Source: Bacteroidales bacterium
GTDB lineage: Bacteria > Bacteroidota > Bacteroidia > Bacteroidales > UBA1402
Direction of reading: 5' to 3'
Length of the DNA stretch: 15,430 nt
Assembly (NCBI GenBank): GCA_012511135.1
Contig: JAAZGQ010000218.1
Coordinates: 1 to 15,430 of the forward strand
A program made the translations under genes and the position numbers. Below the pieces are notes generated by a model, which was given only the letters and a program-made list of their open reading frames with translations, was not told the origin of the DNA and ran no database searches. Of the stretch, positions 14,248 to 15,430 are shown in pieces (positions within the stretch are counted from its first letter, which is position 1; every line of letters begins with the position of its first letter).

Positions 14248-14264
14248 GGAAGAACTAGTCTCCC
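14248..14264 (-). promoter_or_regulatory. 6-bp hairpin in rpsL-rpsG gap (hairpin 2 of 3)
   Basis: The transcript arms GGGAGA and TCTTCC form six pairs, one of them G-U, around the loop CTAGT. It lies 10 nt upstream of the 8-bp hairpin and 6 nt downstream of hairpin 1. Confidence 0.45.
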
Positions 14265-14270
14265 TTATTT

Positions 14271-14291
14271 ACCAATACGCTAAAAACTGGT
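14271..14291 (-). promoter_or_regulatory. 6-bp hairpin in rpsL-rpsG gap (hairpin 1 of 3)
   Basis: The transcript arms ACCAGT and ATTGGT form six pairs, one of them G-U, around a 9-nt loop (TTTTAGCGT). It is the first structure after the rpsL stop and the weakest on its own. Its value lies in the tandem arrangement with the two hairpins that follow. Confidence 0.35.
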
Positions 14292-14318
14292 GATGAATGA
14301 ATGTATGATGCTTTTAAT

Positions 14319-14705
14319 TTATTTTTTTCCTGCTTCCTTGGGCTTCTTGGCTCCGTATTTGGAACGACGTTGTTTACGACCGCCAACACCTGCAGTGTCG
14401 AGAGTGCCGCGAACAATGTGATAACGAACACCGGGTAAATCTTTTACACGTCCCCCGCGGACCAGCACTATAGAGTGTTCCTGCAGATTGTGACCTTCGC
14501 CGGGAATGTAGCAGTTTACCTCCTTGGAATTGGTCAAGCGAACCCTGGCCACTTTGCGCATTGCAGAATTTGGTTTTTTGGGTGTTGTCGTATAGACGCG
14601 TACACAAACACCACGCCTTTGCGGACAGGAATCCAGGGCAGGTGCCTTGCTTTTATCGGTCAGATTAACCCTTCCTTTTCTTACTAATTGCTGAATTGTT
14701 GGCAT
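14319..14705 (-). CDS. rpsL: 30S ribosomal protein S12 (uS12)
   Basis: A 128-aa protein of the decoding centre that controls accuracy and contacts EF-Tu-bound tRNA. MPTIQQLVRKGR is the canonical N-terminus. TTTPKKPNSAMRKVARVRLT carries K43, and GGRVKDLPGVRYH carries K88 and D89. K43 and K88 are the residues changed in streptomycin-resistant mutants elsewhere; both are wild type here. D89 is the beta-methylthiolated aspartate in E. coli. It is the first gene after the promoter at 14774-14805 and is followed by the 146-nt gap before rpsG. No Shine-Dalgarno is seen. Confidence 0.98.
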   Translation of the reverse strand: MPTIQQLVRKGRVNLTDKSKAPALDSCPQRRGVCVRVYTTTPKKPNSAMRKVARVRLTNSKEVNCYIPGEGHNLQEHSIVLVRGGRVKDLPGVRYHIVRGTLDTAGVGGRKQRRSKYGAKKPKEAGKK

Positions 14706-14746
14706 TTTACTTCTTTTGGTCTTAAATCATTAATCCTTAATAATGT

Positions 14747-14771
14747 GCCCATTTTTTTGCTCAAAACGGGC
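14747..14771 (-). promoter_or_regulatory. 9-bp hairpin near the predicted 5' end of the operon transcript
   Basis: The transcript arms GCCCGTTTT and AAAATGGGC form nine pairs, one of them G-U, around the 7-nt loop GAGCAAA. It begins 3 nt downstream of the -7 element, so the first arm may begin at or near the transcription start. This could protect the 5' end or form part of a leader control element. It is not a terminator, because no U-run follows. Confidence 0.5.
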
Positions 14772-14773
14772 TG

Positions 14774-14805
14774 CAAAGATAGAAAGTCTTTTTATTTTAA
14801 ACAAA
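14774..14805 (-). promoter_or_regulatory. Bacteroidota-type promoter of the ribosomal protein operon
   Basis: A -33 element TTTG (14802-14805) and a -7 element TATCTTTG (14774-14781) are separated by 20 nt. This matches the TTTG / TAnnTTTG consensus recognised by the primary sigma factor (sigma-ABfr type) of Bacteroidota. The spacer is A-rich. The predicted start is near 14766-14771, giving a leader of about 60-65 nt before rpsL. It is the only consensus promoter with proper spacing that I found in the window and probably drives everything from rpsL onward. Confidence 0.8.
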
Positions 14806-14823
14806 TAAGTTGAAGAAAATATT

Positions 14824-15126
14824 TTATGCCTCGCCCGTACTGAAGCCCAGGGGAGGCAATGAACCGGCCTGTGGATTTTTAATAGGGCCGAATTGCTTCT
14901 CGTATTTAACCACGTTATCCTGCAAAGCCATTAACAAACGTTTGGCATGCTCAGGAGTAAGAATGATACGAGATTTCACCTTGGCCTTGGGAACTCCGGG
15001 CATCATGCGAATAAAATCCAGAATGAATTCAGCGCTGGAGTGCGAAATAATAGCCAGATTGGAATAAGTTCCCTGGGCAACTTCTTCGGGTAATTCAATG
15101 TTGACTTGATTTTCTTTTTTTTCCAT
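14824..15126 (-). CDS. DUF3467 family protein, function unknown
   Basis: A 100-aa protein with no signal peptide or membrane segment, probably cytosolic. It resembles the DUF3467 family by the pattern YSNLAIISHSSAEFILDF, then MMPGVPKAKVKSRIILTPEH, then AKRLLMALQDNVVKYEKQFG. The C-terminal PIKNPQAGSLPPLGFSTGEA is Pro/Gly-rich and probably flexible. From memory, this small gene sits directly before rpsL in Bacteroidales, usually after rpoC; here it lies 31 nt after der. No promoter is visible in that short gap, so it is probably co-transcribed with der. The rpsL promoter starts just beyond its stop codon. No enzymatic motif is recognisable, and the function is not known to me. Confidence 0.85.
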   Translation of the reverse strand: MEKKENQVNIELPEEVAQGTYSNLAIISHSSAEFILDFIRMMPGVPKAKVKSRIILTPEHAKRLLMALQDNVVKYEKQFGPIKNPQAGSLPPLGFSTGEA

Positions 15127-15157
15127 GACAGCTCAGGTTTTTAATATTTAAAAAAAA

Positions 15158-15430
15158 TTATTTCTGACGAATAAAGATTTGCACCGGTGTGCCTGTAAAT
15201 TCCCAGTTGGAACGAAGTTTATTTTCCAAAAAGCGTATATAAGGTTCTTTGATGTACTGGGGTAGATTGGCAAAGAAAATAAAGCTGGGGGTATTCGGTC
15301 CCTGTATTTGGGTTACGTATTTAATTTTAATGTATTTCCCCTTATTGGAAGGAGGAGGGTATTTTTCAATCAGAGGAAGAAAATAGTCGTTCAGCTGACT
15401 GGTTGAAATATGTTTTTTTCTTGTTTTGTA
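15158..15430 (-). CDS. der: GTPase Der/EngA, C-terminal part (cut by window edge)
   Basis: The last 90 codons of a gene that begins outside the window; it has no start codon here. The translation ends LENKLRSNWEFTGTPVQIFI followed by RQK and TAA. Upstream of that it contains KGKYIKIKYVTQIQGPNTPS and FIFFANLPQYIKEPY. This is the C-terminal KH-like domain of Der, a tandem-GTPase protein needed for 50S maturation; the motifs PPxxKGKxIKIKYxTQ and NxxGTPxxIFxR are characteristic. Both G domains lie beyond the edge and could not be checked. It is followed after 31 nt by the DUF3467 gene. Confidence 0.93.
   Translation of the reverse strand, partial: YKTRKKHISTSQLNDYFLPLIEKYPPPSNKGKYIKIKYVTQIQGPNTPSFIFFANLPQYIKEPYIRFLENKLRSNWEFTGTPVQIFIRQK

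Noticed and set aside
14706..14823. Intrinsic terminator between the DUF3467 gene and rpsL
   Set aside because: The only stable stem (14747-14771) lies downstream of the promoter and has no U-run after it; the rest is A/T-rich without a GC stem.
1..15430. Mobile elements, CRISPR arrays, tRNA or rRNA genes, or a novel multi-gene system
   Set aside because: No transposase, integrase, direct-repeat array or RNA-gene sequence is visible; apart from the DUF3467 protein every gene is a recognised core translation, secretion or maturation gene.

Overview
The window is a single, almost gap-free ribosomal-protein locus, read entirely on the minus strand (transcription runs from high to low coordinates). 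It fuses what are the str, S10 and spc operons in E. coli. Protein sequences, gene order, a Bacteroidota-type promoter (TTTG, 20 nt, TATCTTTG) and the near absence of Shine-Dalgarno sequences all point to Bacteroidota, most likely order Bacteroidales. The genus is not resolved.

Layout in transcription order: the 3' end of der (GTPase Der/EngA, cut by the window edge); a 100-aa DUF3467 protein; a 118-nt promoter and leader region; then rpsL, rpsG, fusA (str part); rpsJ, rplC, rplD, rplW, rplB, rpsS, rplV, rpsC, rplP, rpmC, rpsQ (S10 part); rplN, rplX, rplE, rpsN, rpsH, rplF, rplR, rpsE, rpmD, rplO, secY (spc part); then map and the first 22 codons of infA, cut by the other edge. There is no tuf gene between fusA and rpsJ.

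The genes make components of both ribosomal subunits, the translocation GTPase EF-G, the SecY channel that docks on the ribosome, the enzyme that trims N-terminal methionine, and initiation factor IF-1. Most gene junctions are 2-21 nt or overlap, which fits one long co-transcribed unit. I saw one convincing promoter, upstream of rpsL, and no intrinsic terminator.

The content is conserved core genome; I see no mobile element, CRISPR array, RNA gene or undescribed multi-gene system. The items worth a second look are non-coding or at junctions: three tandem hairpins in the 146-nt rpsL-rpsG gap (where E. coli has its S7 control site), a bulged hairpin just before rpsH, a hairpin just after fusA, a leader hairpin near the predicted transcript 5' end, a 29-nt rplV/rpsC overlap, and four strong Shine-Dalgarno sequences that all precede large-subunit genes in an otherwise SD-free operon.
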